A DNA stretch of 64,000 nt, taken from assembly GCA_027574665.1 (NCBI GenBank), contig CM050654.1:30957722-31021721 (forward strand), in the 5' to 3' direction. Source of the stretch: Rhynochetos jubatus. Its lineage: Eukaryota; Chordata; Aves; Eurypygiformes; Rhynochetidae. Shown here piece by piece: positions 25,901-40,900 of the stretch (its first letter is position 1; every line of letters starts with the position of its first letter). The notes beneath the pieces are model-generated. The model saw nothing but the letters and a program-made list of their open reading frames with translations. It was not told the origin of the DNA and ran no database searches. Both the position numbers and the translations under genes were made by a program.

Positions 25901-28900
25901 AATTCTAGCCTGTAACAGGAGGAAAGAAACCAAGAGAACAGTTGGGAGAGCAAGCAGAGCAATGCTGAAGACTTGTAGAGCACAGAGAACAAGAACAGGT
26001 TTAAATTCTCAATGGACATGATTAACTCGATACAGTGCAAAGGTAGGGCAAAGGTGGGATTGCTTCAAAAAAAGAGCATACCCTGAAGTGAAATACTATA
26101 ACGAGAAATTCCTGCTTATTAGAAAAAGATATTTGGGTAAATGCATGAGAAAAGGAAGACCAAAGAAAGCCAGTGTGACAGGAAGAAAAGGATGGGGGGC
26201 TGCAGTGGGACCCGAGCAAATCACAGAGCTGTTTGCAACCCTGGCAGTGAAAAAGAAAATTAAATAAATAAATGCGTAGTCACCTCCATGGGATCGCTGC
26301 CAGCCCATCTATGCCCTGTCCCAGCGGGTGCCTGGCTGGGAAGATGCTTCTTACCCTGCCTCCCTCCTGGGCTGGTGCCTTCCCATGTGCGGAGGGCCAC
26401 TGACGTCAGAAACACATGCACAGCGCTGGGGCAAAGCACTGAGAGGAGGGGGGGGGGGGGGCTGTTACATGCTGTGTCTGTAGGGACCCAGGCGAGGGAC
26501 TGAGGGAAACTTAGGGAAGAGGGGGAAAAGTACAGTTCGGAACTGGCAGCTTTAGCTTTGGCTTGCTTGACTTTTTGGGCACTCGTGGGGTTCTCCGTGC
26601 GTATTGTGGGCTAAATGGTGTTTTCATCACAAACGCTAGTGTAAATTCAGCCTGGACTTTTCTGCCTCTTCTGTGATGGAGATCATAGCTGTGGTGTCTA
26701 GAGGTTGAGCTGGGCTGTCTGCCTTCCCTATGGGTTAGGGTTAGCAGTCTCCCACATGAAAATTCTCTCTTCCTTTCCCAAAGCTGAATTATCAACCTAT
26801 CTACTGTGCATAATGTTGTGGAATACCCTGAATTCTCCACTACTAAAAACTCTTCCTCAACAAAAATAGTTTTTCACTGCAACCCCTTTTAAAAAATATT
26901 TTGTATACTTTCATAGAATCACAGCATGGTTTGGGTTGGAAGGGACCTTAAAGATCATCTGGGTCCAACCCCCCTGCTGTGGGCTGGGACACCCTCCACT
27001 TTGAGCTGAAACATTTAATTGCCTTTTAAAAAGTTTGAATTACTGCATTGCCTGACTTACTACAACACTGTTTCGGTATCAGTTATATTCATGGGTATTC
27101 AGACTGTCTGTTGTGCTGTTCCCCACTTGAAGCCCAATCTAAGTTCTCGCCCCTTTTCGTTAAAGGTGGCACATAGGGAAGTCCCCCCTGACTTCCTGAA
27201 GGTTTCTGCTTGCTCAGGGTTGGGTTACAAGGCAGAGCCCTGCCTGCGCTGTGGAGAGCTCTGGCTGCCGAGCAGGGTCCCATGGTGCGTCAGACACTGC
27301 AGCAGGAGCACAGAAAGAGAAAACCTTGCAGCTGTATGCAGGAACTTAGTGGTAACTATAGCTGTGGACACAGGCTGACTTTGAGATGTGTTTCTCTAGG
27401 CTTTCAGAAAGCAACCCAGCAAAAGCAGGGGGGGATTGCTGCTGAGCAGCATGCTGCGATGAGAGACAGCAAACAGTAATGTTGATCTCCAGTTTTCAAT
27501 CATTTTCCCATACTGTGACTATGTTTTTCAAGGCTGGAAGGGAGCATCCTTCTTGGACTCCATGTGCCCATAACACTAGCTCAGTGAGGCCTTTCCTTGC
27601 ACCTCTGATGTCTAGGGCTGCAGGGCAACTCTGCTGGCTCCAGGCTGCACCTGGAACACAAGGCCAGGAGGCAGAGAGCAGGCAGCAGCTGTGACAGCAT
27701 GGGTCCCCGTGTCCACTACCCCTCCTGTCTGGGGTAGCGTGAGGGGGAACAGCATCGCTCATGGGAGCCCACTGTAGATGCTTGCTCTCCATTAGGAGGG
27801 CAGATGTGTGAAGCTTCATGTGGCCACCTTCAGACAAGCAGAGACGCACTTTCTTGTCCTTTTAACACTGTCTAGTTATACGGATTAAGAGGAAGATGGA
27901 TTAAGAACAGTTCCATTAGTGATCAGGAAGCAAGAAGCTGGTGAGAAGTGGGGCAGAGGGAAGAATGATCAATGGGTTTGTATTTGTATAGCATCTCATC
28001 TTCTTGTAGCCTTTTCAGGTGGGATTCATCTCCCCTATTTTTACTCATCAAAGAAGTTAAGCATCTATGTGCGTAGGCTTCTTTTATAGCCTGTGCTGAA
28101 GGACAAGACAGGATGAATGTTCCTGCAGGACTATAATTGTATCAGACAGGGAGGATGAATCGCCTTGTCGAGGTGCCAGGTTCTTCCCACTGACGGCAGA
28201 CAGGACATCTGTCCTGGATGGGGTTTAAGCTGAGGGTAGCAAATCTTACCCCAACTCTCTTAATGCTTGTCCCAGATTTTGGGGTGGCAGATACTAGAAC
28301 AGACATGTTTTGCCTCATGTGCTATCTTTTAAGCAGTATTTGTATATTTATGGAAACAATCAAGGTGTGGCTAGAAATGCTGCAGACTTTATGAACAAAT
28401 AAAGCAAAACACTAATGTAAACTCACTAGTGAAAACTCACTAGTTCATTCAGCACAAATCCACCAACAGTCAACCTCCCATTCCATACTTACCACTCTGC
28501 CTTGCAACCCTTGTATAGGTGACCAGGTCCAAATATCTATAAGGAGCCCCTACATTTGTGTGATACAACCTGAGCTGGTAACTTTATGGATATAGTCATA
28601 TACAGCTGAAAAACCTAAAACTACTCAGCTGCCTAAGTTAGATATTTAAATGTTATCATAATTTTTATGGAGAACAGTTCACTAAAGTATAACCAGAAGT
28701 TCTATTAAGACCTCTGTGGAAATTCAGCCCACAGCTGCTGGTCACGTACAGGATGGAACCTTATCAAACCTGGTCAGCCAACTACCTAAATTTATAATGG
28801 AGATTCACCTCTGAACAATACAGTGAAAGGGCACAAAGAATTATGCATTAGAATCATCATGGTTTGGGTTGGAAGGGACCTTAAAGATCATCCAGTTCCA

Positions 28901-31900
28901 ACCTCCCTGCCATGGGCAGGGACACCCTCCACTAGACCAGGTTGCTCAAAGCCTCATCCAGCCTGGCCTTGAACACTTCCAGGGATGGGGCATCCACAGC
29001 TTCTCTGGGCAACCTGTGCCAGTGCCTCACCACCCTCTCCATGAAGAATCTCTTCCTGATATCCAATCTAAATCTCCCCGCTTTCAGTTTAAACCTGTTA
29101 CCCCTTGTCCTGTCACTACAGGCCCTTGTAAAAAGTCCCCTCCAGCTTTCTTGTTTGCCCTTTCAGGCACTGGAAGTTGCTATAAGGTCTCCCCGGAGCC
29201 TTCTCTTCTCCAGGCTGAACAAGCCCAACGCTCTCAGTCTGTCCCCATAGCAGAGGTGCTCCAGCCCTCTGAGCATCTTCGTGGCCTCCTCTGGACTCAT
29301 TCCAACGGGCCCATGTCCTTCTTATACTGGGGGCCGCAGAGCTGAACGCAGTACCCCAGTACTTGTGCATTGGTATGATGTTACAGGAAGGAATTCTGCT
29401 TTAAAACCTTAAATGGGTGTAGAAAAATGGCTCGCAGCAAACAACGACCAGAAGGTGGCATTAGACACATGAAGTTTTTGATATTCAAAGCTGCACTCAC
29501 CCTACATGCAGTTGCTCTCCTGAATACCTAAGAAAACCTTTGTCCTTATTTTTCACCCATTTGTTGTTACAATATCTAATCCAAAATGTTCTCATACCCT
29601 CTGGGAAGTAGTGGGGATGCTATGTATTATCACAAAATAAAGCTGGCTGCAAATTCTGCAGTAATTGTATGAAAACCACTGCTAAGCATGTATCAAAATT
29701 GTTATTATTTAGGGATCCTCTCCCTTGTTAACAAAGGAGTTCTTCTAGGTCATTCCTTTCCTCTACATCAAACAGCAGCAGTCCCCAGCCATCTGACCCA
29801 TAAGCTTCTGGATGAGATGCTAGAAAGCACCACCCAAAAGGCGCTGATAAAATGGATAAAGGGAACACCTCGCTGCTCCATCATTGCTTCCACGTTACTT
29901 TCTCCTCAAATCCAAACACTATCTCTTTCATAGCAATGCAGACAACTTGTATTACTGAGCCGGCTTGAGATCTTTATTCCTAGCAAGATTAACTTGTAAT
30001 TGCTTTAAGCCTAATTAAAATTAAGACCATATTAAAGGTTCACTACCATACTTGATCATTTCAAAGGAGATTATAAATTGAAATAGTGTTGAGGATCATG
30101 GATAACGCAGTGCTGAATGGATGTGGCATTTTTATCAATAGTAAAAATTTGTTCTTTGCGCTTTTAAATTATTGAACACTGCAATCTGACAAAGTGCAGA
30201 ATGTGAAAGTAATAATTTGCTTTAGGAGTATGACCAAGAGCTAATGTAGTGCAAACAATGAAGGTCGATCACAGATTCCCCATTTTCAAAGGTACCAGCA
30301 GAAGAGCATATTCTTCCCAGTTGACAGACATCATCCTCTTTTTGGAAACTACTACCTACCCTCCTCCAATCTGCCATCTCACCAGTTCACAGGAGTGTTC
30401 CTCCCTCTGCCTCCTCAAAATTAGCTAGATTAGCAAAAATCTGTTCTTTCAATTGTTGAAGGCAGCTGGGTTTGCCAGCTAGAGGCAAGGGGGCACTCTC
30501 GCAAGTCACTGAGCTGGCAAGTCGAAAGAGGTGACAACGTCTGGTAGAGAATGGCGAAAAGGCACTACAAGCAGCAACTCCACATTTCAAGCGGTTGGAG
30601 CAGTGAACATTGCAAAATTCCTTTGGAAAGGCCTGACAGTTTGAGATGCGCAGGAGTGCTGTACAAGGACATGCACTGCTGAACAAATGAAAAAGGTAAT
30701 TCAGATTCCAAATACAGACCATGTTGATTAAATAAAGCAGCATGCCAGACGAGGAATTTAGACTCCTGAGCCCTACTCATACTGCTGCTGACTGCCCGTG
30801 TAGCTACAAGGCAGACACTTGCAACTGATCTTTCTCAGTAAAATAGGGTTAATAATATCCTCACATCCTTGTAAATATGAGTTCCTTTGCTGGCTCTACA
30901 TGCTCATTAATCAAACACATTTTATGGAACATACTGGTTTCAGAGTAGACAGGTTGGAGTACTGTTCAAGAAAGTTTGAAGGCAGACAAATAGGAAGTGA
31001 TTGCAAGAACTGTGATCGAACTGGGCAGCTGATTGAATTAACTCTCCAAACATTTACATTTTTTGTACAAAAGGCTAGTAAACTAACTGTGAGCAAAGAA
31101 AGTTCTCGTGCTGAGAGAAATGTATCAAGCCTGAGTGCAGACTGTAGGGAGAGGGAAGTTCCACAGTCAATTAGTTAAGAATTCCTAGCCCTTAATTAGC
31201 CATTAAATAATTTACTAGAATTTTTAAAGTAACATAAAGCTCGTATGTGAATGGTACCTGTCCTGGACTGAGGGTAACCACATGCCCTGTTGTGTTCCTA
31301 AACTCAGGAAAGCGTTTCAGATCAGGGTTGGCAACGTTGACTTTGCTGAATATGCTGGATTCCTCATAAGGGATCCTGGTGGGATAAAGGAAGCTGGTGT
31401 CACCAGGTGGGAAGAGATGCCATCTCTTCCTGAAAATAGAGAGAAGATAAAAATGTACTCAGTGCATGTCAGTTATAGCAAAGAACTAAAGGCAGTAGCA
31501 AGGTTTTCAATAAAACATAAATCTGCCTTGCTGTGTGAATCTCCTACGCAGTGAGAACACAGGCAGTGCTTACAGGCTGTCTCCTAAAAGTGTTTTTAAA
31601 ATATTCCACTTTTTAATTTTTTAACTGAAAAGATTTACAGCTTCTCACAAATTATTTTTAAAAGGCAGATAAAATACAGAAAAAAAGCTCTTCCATCTGG
31701 TTCCTCCTTCCTCCCTTTTACAGAGCAACATGCAGCATTTACAGATGCTCAGAGCATTACAAATTGCTCTATAAACCAGGGGAAATAGTTTTGTTAGAGA
31801 CAACGTGCTTTTCACTCACTGAATGAATAGCTGCTGTACCCATGTTTGTTTTAAAAGGAGGGGATCATGTGTTTACAATGATAACAGTAAAGGGCACATG

Positions 31901-34900
31901 ATCTTCTGTCTCTTATCATCACCTACAGTATTTATTTGGCTGTCAGTCACAAACCCCTCATCCATAGTAAAACTCACCTTGATGCTCCTGTGCTACAGAT
32001 GACATAAATAAAAACCAGAGACATTCATAGACATAAGCATCCTGAAGTACCTTCACTTTTTTGTGTTATCAGTACCACATGGTGAAAATGTGGCTTGCGT
32101 GGCCACTGTGTTAAGAACACTCTGGTGTGACTAAATGCCCAGATGGAGCAGGACAGGGTCGTTCTGCTCATGAGGGCACTCGTGTTCCAGGTTGCTCCCT
32201 ATACGCCCAAAGAAGCGGGTCAGCATACTGAAGCGTAGGGCCAAGCAGAGCTGAGGCACAAACCTCATCCTCAGGAGCTAATGGTTCTATTTCACTTACC
32301 ACAGAACTGCTGGTGCCAGTTTTATGGGTACTATAAATGAAATATCTTAGCAGGTACATATGTTATTTAGAAATAGGAGTTTTATATGGTGGTACTTTAG
32401 GTGATGGAAATAACCAGAAAGGAATACACGGAGGGAGAATTTATTACATTTAGGAGGTGCCAGACAATCTGTACAACAGTGACCCAGGCACTAAGCAATG
32501 GAAAAGTAAAGGCAGTACTTTGCAGCAGAGTTGGCCAATTTCAGCAGCTCTCTTCTTTGTTTCAGACTTTAGCGAGATCTTTTCTTTCCTTCTGTCCCTT
32601 TCCCTGGTAATCACTTCTTTCCTTTTGCCTACTGCTTCTGGTTGTCAGTTCTAAGTCACAGATTTCAAAATGGGAGAAAAGCAGCCAAATGGAACAAAAC
32701 CAGAAGAGACGGGAATAGCAGGATAGCCAGAACTGCAGAGATCAGCACAGATGGAAGTGCCATCGGCCGCTGACATTTCTTGGTAATTACCAAAGCTACT
32801 GCTGGGTGCAAGCACAAAAAATAGTTACCCTGAAACTCGGGCCTTATTGCAACTTTATTCTGCCCTCCAAAGTAGAGCCTCTGAAGGGGCAGAGAATAAC
32901 TAGATTAGGAGGCTCATGGGTTAATCCTGCAGGCTTATGACAAAGCAATATCATGAAGCAAAAAATTAAGAAGCCTGAGGGATGCAAGGAGGAACTTCAA
33001 GATAGCAACAAAGGGCTAAGGAGTTGTCCCTGGCTTTCCTGCAAAGGCCAATCTATTTAAGTTTAGCATAAGTTTATATTCTCTTACAAAGCCTGTCTTG
33101 TTTGCAAGTCTCAAAAGGGAATCTTGCTGCTCTGAAGAAGCACAGGATTCACAAACTTGTGGAAGTTTGCAATCTATTTATAGTCTTTGCTCTGAAGTGA
33201 AAAACAACTTTGTCTTTTCAGGCCATGCAAAGGCTTTAGGCTTCTTCTTTCCCTAAGAGCAACAAGGGGTTTGTTCTACCAGAGGTGGGGAGGAAGTGTC
33301 GTGGGAAGGCAGGCAAAATTGCTATGTTATGCTGGAAACCTGGCTCCAGTTCAACACCTGAAGGTAGAGATCAAAGAGGCAGGGCAGGTATCAGGTCTGC
33401 TAGATTACTGTACTTATTTAGTATACCCAGTATTTTTAGGTGGATCCTTAGAGCACATAGGCATGTAAGTCTCAAGGTTTTCAATGAGATTTCTCTCTCC
33501 TAAATACACTCAAGTGTCTGGACTTCAATGCATAACGCTTACTGATGTGATCTGAAGTCTACAGGACCAGTAGCAGCGAAGCACAGTGCTGAGGGGGGGC
33601 TTCCAGAGTGTCTCTGCTGCACATTCACCCAAGGATCTCAAGGCTGTTTATAAAAACATGAATGAAAACCTGTCTGAGAGCTAAACAGAGATACCCTTCT
33701 CATGGATAAGATGATGACAAATTCATTTGCCTCAGGCCTTAAGGCCAGTTAACCTGTGGCACTGCCCAGCATAGAAGCCAGCGTGCCTGACTCCCAGTCC
33801 TGCACCTTAACCACAAGGCCACCATGATTTTACTGTTCTATAACATGTCAGAGTAATTAATCATAATAAAACCCCACTGGCAAATTATTCCTTCCACCGT
33901 ATACTATCAAACGTAAAAAATGCATACAACTTGTTTTGTTATTCTAACATTATTCTAGCAATAATAGATAAAAAAACCCTGAGGCCAATATGCAAGGAAA
34001 GAAGGAAAAAAAAAAAGACAGCCTGCAAACAGGCAGAAAGACACAGTAACAAAGCCACATGCTCCAAAATTAGTTTGGAGCCTCAAGTGTCCCTTTTAAC
34101 TTTGCTCACAGCTGGCTACTCCCAACCTCATGTTCCCCTTTCAAATTAATTCTAGCAGGCTATTAGAGGCTCTTGCACAGAGAATATCTTAAAAGTCTAA
34201 AGTAGTTTATTTCTATTTTGTTTCTGGGCTTTTTATTTTTTAACTCTTTATCTCCTAATTCCAAATTCCTGAATTTGTAACTACTAGGAAGATTGAAATG
34301 TTCATTATTGGACCACATAACGCACAAATCAGGAAAGATCTTCCCCAAACAGAAGAAAATACAATTGTGTTACCTCTGTGCCTCAGTCAAACTCCAACCC
34401 CCTAAAGTTATAAAACAGTTCTGATGCTCTTCAATCACTGAGCGCTCAGAAAATGAAAATAATCAGGACCTGGAATTAATACTCCAGCCCAAAGCTAAGT
34501 TTATTGCACAGTATAACTTTCTTCTGTATCTGTTGTATATTTGTATATATATATGCACTTGTTACCTTCCTTGTACTTGCAGCACTAAGTTGCAGCCGTA
34601 GGAGTCCAAATGGCAGGGGGTGTTTGCTCCTTCAGAACCAATCCACAGCGTGCTCTCTTTTCCACTTCTTCCCGGAAAACCAAAGTCAGACCACCTTATA
34701 TCCTACGGCAATGAAAAGGTTATTTATGTAAGCTGTAGGATGATTCACATCCTACCCTCAGTTCTCTGAGTCTCTTGTCTCCTCTACCCCTCAGTCACTC
34801 TTTATCCACTGCAGCCACTGCCCCTTGGTGGGGTTCCTGCATGCGTGGCCTGTGCCCCTTCCTCCAAAATTCTCCTCTCTAGTAGCATTTCTTCTGCTGA

Positions 34901-37900
34901 CTTTCTTCTTTTTCTGTCTGACTACACACCCTCCCAGATCTGTGTCTCCAGTTCCCATCCCACTCTTTCATATCGCTGCACAGAAGGACTGCCCAACTGC
35001 TCGTGGCCACACGTGGCTCTTTTCCTTCTTTTCAAACACCCTTTTTTTCCTTTCTTCACTCTTAACCATCCACCCAAGCTCAGGATTGCTTTCAGAAAAA
35101 TTCTGATATATGGCATTTAAAATAAAGAATGAAAGGAAGGAAGGAAGGAAAAAAATCCCTATTCCCTTTAAACCAATTTCATAATCCACGTGGCATATTT
35201 GCTCTCTTTGCTCCTGTCTCAGCTTTCTCCATCTATCTGGATACGCAGACTTTACCCCACCTCTGACCCAGTGGTATGCTGGGTTTTTTTAAGTTTCTTA
35301 TTATTTAACAGACATGTTCTTCTCCCGCCTTTACAACTGCAGAGGCAGTGAACTTAAACCAACTCAACTAGTGAGAAAGGGCAGAACAGGTAGGCATGAT
35401 CCTGGAGCTTCCATCCCATTGATCCTCCCACAAGCAATCCCTTGGGGAAGACAGCTGGAAGAGGGACAGTGAGGTATTTTGCAGATAGTTCAAGGGTTTT
35501 TCAGGATGGCACTGTATAGCTTGGATAAAGCTTTCCCAAGTTTCTATAGCTCACTGTGCCACCTGCAAGGCCTGATCATTTGTTTGTTGGAAAGCACTTG
35601 AAGTACACTGGCCAGAGATAGTGGTGCCTTTTGGCTGCAGCCCCATGCTGAGCCTTAGGAAACAGAGATTCAATTCCTGGCTTCCTGATGGTCTCAGGCA
35701 AATCACTTCATCTCTGAGCTTTATTTTTCCCATCTTGAAAAGGAAATAACAGTATTTGTTCTGTTTCAGTAAAGCACTTTGGGGTCATTCACATCACCTA
35801 ACTTTAGGAACCTAATTCAAGCTTGGCTCCTACTCTTGTCAAAGCACTCTCAATCATGCCTTGGAAAAGCCTCTCTCTTTCCACTGTCTATAAAGAGAAA
35901 ATCGGAGTCCAGCCTCCTAATTTAAGTATGTAAGCTGGCTGCTTGCAGACAGGTGGATGACTATCCTTTTTTAAGATCTATGGATGAAGAAAACTACATC
36001 TAGACATTACCATAAGGATGACTTCACCATGACTCTGTATCAGGAAACCCTCAAAATGAGGGATAGCCTTCCCCAAAATTAGGTGTTGCTAAAGATTTTG
36101 AATTTCAGAGTTATTGATTTTAAAGATAGCATTTGGAAAAAAAAAAAAAGCAGAAGTGTAATATAAACATTTGTCAAAGGCAGCAAAAAATGAACAAGAA
36201 AAAGTTGCTGCTATAGATTTCGGCAGCCATAAAATTTAAAATCCAATACAACTATTTCAGTGATAAAGTTAAGCTTAACACCATCTCTACACTTTAATCT
36301 CACACCTAAATAGTTTTTGTATTTTGTTACAATTTAAGTGAAAAGAAAGCACACAGAATCAATATTAGATTTAAAAGAACTTTTTGAAAATGCTGCAGCT
36401 GTAGTAAATAGTTGAAGCGATTATGGGTAAAATAGTTTTTAACCAATGAACTGAAAAGGGACCGGTAGGATTACTGAAATCTTGTCACAGTGGGTTCCTT
36501 TTCTACAATAAAAAGACACAGTAAGAGGAAACGCACTAAAAGGTGTTCCAACCATAACAGATGGCACATTACTTGTGAATTATATTTATTTCATTTGCCG
36601 CTTATAATGAAGTTAATCTGTACCCGTATGTCACTTTAAAAGGTCTCATTTCTATTTAAACTTCACGCATATATCTTGCTTCTGATTTATATCTCAAATT
36701 CTGTAATGAAATATCAACTGAACAAAAAATGTAAGATGCTAGATACTGCTCATAGATTAGAATAATGGAATCATTACCTTAGCCCACACAACTGTAAATG
36801 ATAAACAGTGCAATCTAAATTTCAAACAACTTCTAAATGGCCCTATTAATCACTATAAATAACAGTGCAGTTGGCCTTCTTTTCCCCTTCAAATCACCTT
36901 ACGTAAATCTAAATAACATCTAAAAGGAATAAAGGGGTTATCACCAAATTCACACAAGAATGGAAGAGAATTTCTACAAAGAAGTCTTGGCTGGTATGAA
37001 TTTTGTAGCAGTGTTCAAAAGCCACATGAGTGTGGAACTGATGGAGGCATTTCACTCCCATGCCTGTGAAAGTGGCAGATGACATACACCATATTTGCTT
37101 GCATAACACCGTTGAGTTTTTCCTTCCAAATTCTGCTTTAAAAAAAAATCCACGGCATAACCGTTACATGTGTCTATTCTAAAATTGCAGTACAATCTGC
37201 TACTTGTTATAGGTCAGGTGATGGTTGTGGCGTGACACCCGCAGAGAAATGCAATTCCTGGAGCCTCAATTTTGTTCTTGAATGGAGCGAGGGGAAGAAG
37301 GAGGTAGGAAAATGGTTGTTTCCTTCAAGTGCGTTTTTATTGACCAAATGAAGAAGCAGGCTATTCAGGTCTTCTGACCTGCTATTATCTTGAGCCATAA
37401 AACACAGGAAAATGCTGTCTGTTGAGGCAGAAAGAGAGAAGACCAACACAGGACCACAGATGAAGTAATTCAAAGATCGGGAGAAGCCTGAAACTTCCCT
37501 GGAGCTCACCACTTAGTTCAAACAACATGACCCAGTATCAGAGTCATGCAGCCCAAGTTTATGTGATCCTGGTTGTGTTTCAGTGTGCTTAGGAAGGGAG
37601 GGGAGAAGGAAGGGTAAGATGGTCTCTATGCCCAAGCCTTACCTTCTGAACCACAAAAAAACGGCAAGGGAGACAGTCTGAAAAAAGACCGAGCACTGAA
37701 AAATACTAATTTTACTGGCATAAAGAATGAAATACATATAAGGAGCATTGGAAATACTTTTTGAGGAAATACTTAATTTGAGGGGCTTACCAGTTTGTAC
37801 TCTCAATCGTCCCAGTGATAGTGTTTGCAGAGAATTGTGATTCCATCTTCAAATGCGAAAGTATAGAAATGAATAAGGCTTCATTTACTATTCTTCCTTT

Positions 37901-40900
37901 ATATCTTTTGAAAAAATACACCTTTTGTAGAGCTATACTTAATTTTGCCCTCTTACAATTTGTAAGGAGAAGTAGGAGGAATGTAGATGAACCAATATAC
38001 TGAAATAGCAGATAGGCACGGAGAAAGAAAATACCTCAGCTAAGTGTCCTAATACCTGCATTTGGAAATTACCATAGATTATGTACTTCCATGGACATCT
38101 TCATGTATTTTACTGTCTCCACAGACAGGTGTAATAATCCTGCAGACTCAGAATCTTTCCTCCTTGCAAACAGCTGATCTATATATATTAAGGGAAGTAA
38201 CTACTTGAGAAAATGAGCCACAAGGCAAAACACAGAGCAAAACCATGTTACAGCCTTGTTGCTACAAGTGAATCCATGCCATCAAATCCTCCCTCCTGAC
38301 TGCAGCTGTTAATTTGGATACCACTGAAGTACATGGTGGATCTGGGGCAGCAGCAGGGTCTCAAATCTGCAACGTGCCAGGCCTGCTGCGTGCCTGTCAT
38401 CTCCACACCTTATTCCCACCTCACTTTCACACCTTCAGCAGGGGTGGAGGGAAGGTGTTCCGCTGCAGAGGTCACACACATGACTCAGTGCTCCCCAAGA
38501 CTGCCCAGTCACAAAATTAGGCTGGGCTAATTGGGAAGGAGAGTGCTGCCAACCTGGTCGTTGTTTTTGTCACTCGTGGTGTTGTTTATAAGCATAGAAG
38601 GAGACCCAGAATTTTAGATGGCTGCCACTTGGTACTAGTTCTCCGTTAGCCTGAGAGCCAATACCTTTTATTTCAAAATTTAAAAATAAATAGCCAAAGA
38701 AGCAGAGAGGGGATAGCAGTAGAGGTTTCAGAAGATACACTAGATAATTTGCAGTGATTAAACTAGGAAGAGATAATATTATTGTTTTACCTGGAAAATT
38801 TCTGGCTTGTCTTCAAATATCCTGGCAATGTATTTGTAGTCAGCATAAGCCCAGTATTTAGAGTACTCGTAACAACTGAACGGTCCAGAGGGACAAGAAG
38901 GCTGCCCACAACTCCAAGCCAAAAACTCTTCCAGTGTGGCCTTCACGTAGCTACACCTGGTTTCAAACTGGGGAACTAGAGCAACAAAAGAGAAGCCAAA
39001 TATTACATGATCATTGAGCACAGAACCAGTAAAAATAATACGTAGTTTCTCAGCTCTGGCTAAATGCAACATGGGATATGAAGTGGGATTAGGCGGCTTA
39101 TCTCTGGTCAATAAAATGGTTCTCATCACCTAACTCATGATGAAAGTCTGATATTCTTGCTTTTTCATTAAGGTTAAGTGAATGGCTGTTACCCCAAACT
39201 TGCTGTGAGGTAAAAGAACACCAATAGTTACTGTTGTTCACGTGCAAGGCACCTTCAGCACAGTAACTTGGTAATATGCCCAAGTTCCCCAAAACAACTG
39301 AGAGCCTGTCCTTTGCTCCATCCTTTTCTTAAGTGTGAGCTGCAAACGTGTACACAAGTATTTGTGTACCCTTTATTTTGTCTCCAGGCATTCATGTAGA
39401 TGAACATGTTCATCTTTCCCTAAAGCAATAACCAAATCAGCACAGTAATGCACAGGAAGCAAATTATGGAGCCACATGTGTGCCAATGATCCATCTACAA
39501 TGCTGTGTGTCCTTATTTTTCATTTGGGACTGACTAAAGCATATTGCAGTGTTCCTTGGCAGACATAAAAGTATTTACCAGCAGTGTTTTGCTCCTGTCA
39601 TGCTTTGGTCAGGCTGACTGATACAGCCTTTCAGCTCAAGGTCAGGTCACTTGGAAGTCCTACAAGATAGCCCACATCACAGCCTACTTAATTGTGGTTA
39701 ATCAGAGATCTTCATTTCTCACAGCCGCTAATTGTGCCAGCTTCAAAGAGACTTATCCAATGTTAAAAAAAATATTACTTACTATAACTACCACTGGGAA
39801 AAAATTACTGCAGCCTGGCTGAATGACAATAACAGAGCTGCAATTTAGCCTTGTGCAACTTGCATAGAGCTGCGCAGAAATGGGATTCTTTCACTTCTGT
39901 GCAGCAGTGCTTCGTTCTTTACCGCTCTCATTTTGTTATCGCAGCAATTCCTATAGAGACTCATACATTTGTTCTTTATTCCCTTTGGGCGGGAGAACAG
40001 CTTTTACAAACCTTTATCACTATCATTTTGCCATTTTCCATTGTAGTAGCCTAGGCAGTGGTTTTCCTTCCCTTCACTATCAAATTCATTAACTAAAAAT
40101 GTCAGATAAGCCCCACTATTCAGCAATCTGTAACCTGGGTCTGTGCAGTAGAAGGGCTCCCTACCTAAGAACCGCATACAAGACATATAAATCACCTGCA
40201 ATAACCAAACCCCCTATGTCTGATTCCCCGCCTGTGTTGCAGTCCCATGCCCTCTCCTGATACCCAGTCATTAATGCAGTGCACATCATTTTACTAAAAC
40301 ATGGTCTGATGGAAATACTCGATAAAAGACTCAAGCAGTACTGAAGGTGGCTCAGTATCTGTATTATTTTGATGAGAACAAAGAGTGCTTAGGACTCTGC
40401 CTATTTTCCAAGATAATGCAGGAGCAAGTGTTTTAAAGGCAAGAAATAAGCTCTCTCTACCTCACAATTTATTTCACTCTGACTTTCATTTAAAAAAAAT
40501 TCCACCATGAAAGGCAAGACTATCTTCTAGGATACAATGTCCTCGGGGCAGGGTTCTTGGTTTAATTTATAACTTGTTCAGTACTGAGGTGTGGATGCTT
40601 ATGGAAAAATAAATAGTAATAAGGAATGTATTTGGGCAATCCAGACAGATTGCTTAGATGGATTTGGTGACAAAGTTAGCAATGGGCAGCTGAAAGCAAG
40701 AACATTATTAACCAGTTTGCTAATACTTAATTACTAAAATCTGAAGGGTTTTTTTAATTGATAAATTCTAGATTAGGCCACATAAGTCCAGAGTAAGCTA
40801 CCAGTGCTGTCTGGTGACATGGTATCTGAAGGCATGAAAATCCTTCTCCCTCCCACCTAATGCCACAGATTGAAACCTGAGGGAAGGAGAGGGAGGAAGT

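Larger units (their letters stand above)
23227..31257 (-). other. HSPBAP1: HSPBAP1 intron 5
   Basis: This 8.0 kb intron contains two sense-oriented CR1 fragments (26911-27001, 28850-29365), two possible MIR remnants and a 14-base G run at 26448-26461. A small GC-rich patch with a CRE lies at about 26285-26470. No further exon is needed, because exons 5 and 6 join in phase. Confidence 0.85.
34703..38790 (-). other. HSPBAP1: HSPBAP1 intron 3
   Basis: A 4.1 kb intron with a short GGAA repeat at 35133-35150 and a MIR-like remnant at about 35600-35795. Nothing else is supportable. Confidence 0.85.

Noticed and set aside
26725..26745. GGGTTAGGGTTAG, telomere-like
   Set aside because: Only two units are present; it is too short to be an interstitial telomeric repeat.
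28869..29370. 158-codon plus-strand frame
   Set aside because: It is the antisense strand of a minus-oriented CR1 fragment.
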